A stretch of 5,791 bases of DNA. It comes from an uncultured Eubacteriales bacterium (GTDB lineage Bacteria; Bacillota; Clostridia; TANB77; CAG-508). Shown in pieces: positions 5,407-5,791 of this stretch. The stretch covers positions 642 to 6,432 of the forward strand of contig CACWHO010000077.1 in the NCBI GenBank assembly GCA_902760765.1, written 5' to 3'. The notes under the pieces were generated by a model. The model was given only the letters and a program-made list of their open reading frames with translations, searched no databases and had not been told where the DNA came from. A program made the position numbers and the translations under genes. The stretch's first letter is position 1. Every line of letters begins with the position of its first letter.

Positions 5407-5616
5407 ATGGGATTTTTCGATAAATTAAAAAATGGATTAAATAAAACAAAAACATCATTTGATGAAAAAATAAATAATGTATTTAGCAATTTTAGAAAAG
5501 TTGATGAAGATTTTTTAGATGAATTAGAAGAAGCATTAATAATGTCAGACATAAACATCAGAAAAAATTATATCAAATCTAAGAAACAGAATAAAAAAAG
5601 AAGATATAAAAGATGA
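5407..5616 (+). CDS. ftsY: FtsY, signal recognition particle receptor: N-terminal part, frameshifted
   Basis: FtsY is the membrane-associated GTPase that receives the SRP-ribosome complex and hands it to the Sec translocon. The first 51 residues are typical of the short-A-domain Gram-positive form: MGFFDKLKNGLNKTK, then NVFSNFRKVDEDFLDELEEA, then LIMSDINI, matching the N-domain helices. After I51 (codon 5557-5559) the frame changes to an unrelated basic tail (RKNYIKSKKQNKKRRYKR) and stops at TGA 5614. The genuine continuation lies in the +1 frame from about 5561. By comparison with B. subtilis FtsY, about 8 nt are missing at the junction. The tail is a product of the wrong frame, not a domain. 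The gene is monocistronic at its 5' end, with its own promoter and ribosome site. FtsY is essential in most bacteria, so the disruption is suspicious. Confidence 0.85.
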   Translation: MGFFDKLKNGLNKTKTSFDEKINNVFSNFRKVDEDFLDELEEALIMSDINIRKNYIKSKKQNKKRRYKR

Positions 5617-5791
5617 AGAAGAGGTTAAGCAAGCACTAAGAGATGAAATGAAAAAAATATTAGATGTTACAGATGTAAGTTTACATTTAAACACAAAACC
5701 TTCTGTTATTCTTGTTGTAGGAGTAAATGGAGTTGGCAAAACAACATCTATTGGGAAAATTGCAAATAATTTAGTTAAAAGTGGCAAAAAA
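5561..5791 (+). pseudogene. ftsY: FtsY continuation (rest of N domain and start of G domain), out of frame, cut by window end
   Basis: The frame from 5561 reads EKIISNLRNRIKKEDIKDEE, then VKQALRDEMKKILDVTDVSL, then KPSVILVVGVNGVGKTTSIG (Walker A/G1 loop GVNGVGKTT at 5720-5746), then KIANNLVKSGKK to the edge. It is plainly the N-domain helices 3-4 and the first GTPase motif of FtsY. It lacks a start codon with a ribosome site; the internal ATG at 5648 would remove most of the N domain and has no good Shine-Dalgarno. The remaining G motifs and the insertion box are outside the window, so whether the rest is intact cannot be judged. Confidence 0.85.

Noticed and set aside
4714..5616. TGA read as an amino acid (alternative genetic code) to explain the two TGA stops at 4714-4716 and 5614-5616
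   Set aside because: Reading through TGA in the same frame meets TAG or TAA within a few codons in both cases, while the family sequence is in another frame. Trp is encoded by TGG throughout.
5590..5620. Programmed +1 frameshift at AGA-TGA in ftsY
   Set aside because: The +1 frame already matches FtsY from 5561, about 50 nt before the TGA, so a shift at the stop would leave a non-homologous basic stretch in the N domain.

Overview
The window is AT-rich DNA, with A/T-ending codons dominant, AGA as the usual Arg codon and strong GGAGG-type ribosome binding sites. It looks like a low-GC Gram-positive bacterium of the Clostridia or a related gut Firmicute lineage. Family calls are made from motifs read in the translations; no database search was possible. 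All recognised genes lie on the + strand.

Layout: (1) 1-2225, the C-terminal ~740 codons of an isoleucyl-tRNA synthetase of the eukaryotic-like (IleS2) type, uninterrupted, followed by a clear rho-independent terminator. (2) 2354-2429, a tRNA-Thr(CGT) with encoded CCA and its own extended -10 promoter; three stem positions are mispaired. (3) 2490-3326, a Fic-domain protein (predicted AMP-transferase) with a complete Fic motif and an N-terminal inhibitory motif. Its C-terminal winged-helix module is out of frame just downstream (3304-3438). A terminator follows. (4) 3545-5314, an ECF-type sigma factor followed by a single-pass membrane protein with PepSY-like repeats, probably its anti-sigma/sensor partner. 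The membrane gene is split by a net +1 frameshift near 4708. A strong terminator follows. (5) 5407-5791 (runs off the edge), ftsY, encoding the SRP receptor GTPase, with its own near-consensus promoter. It is also out of frame, at about 5560.

How the parts relate: ileS, the tRNA and ftsY are housekeeping genes. Between them sit a Fic gene and a sigma/anti-sigma pair, each bounded by terminators, so they look like independent accessory transcription units. The most striking property is that all three protein-coding loci after ileS are disrupted, and all three need the same +1 (equivalently -2) shift to restore the family reading frame. Two of the lesions can be explained as deletions between short direct repeats, the third as a one-base insertion. 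Because ftsY is normally essential, either the sequence contains errors or collapsed repeats, or an intact ftsY exists elsewhere, or the genome is decaying here. I do not see a convincing new multi-gene system. The best leads are the disrupted-gene cluster, the split Fic/winged-helix locus, the poorly paired tRNA and the sigma/PepSY membrane protein pair.
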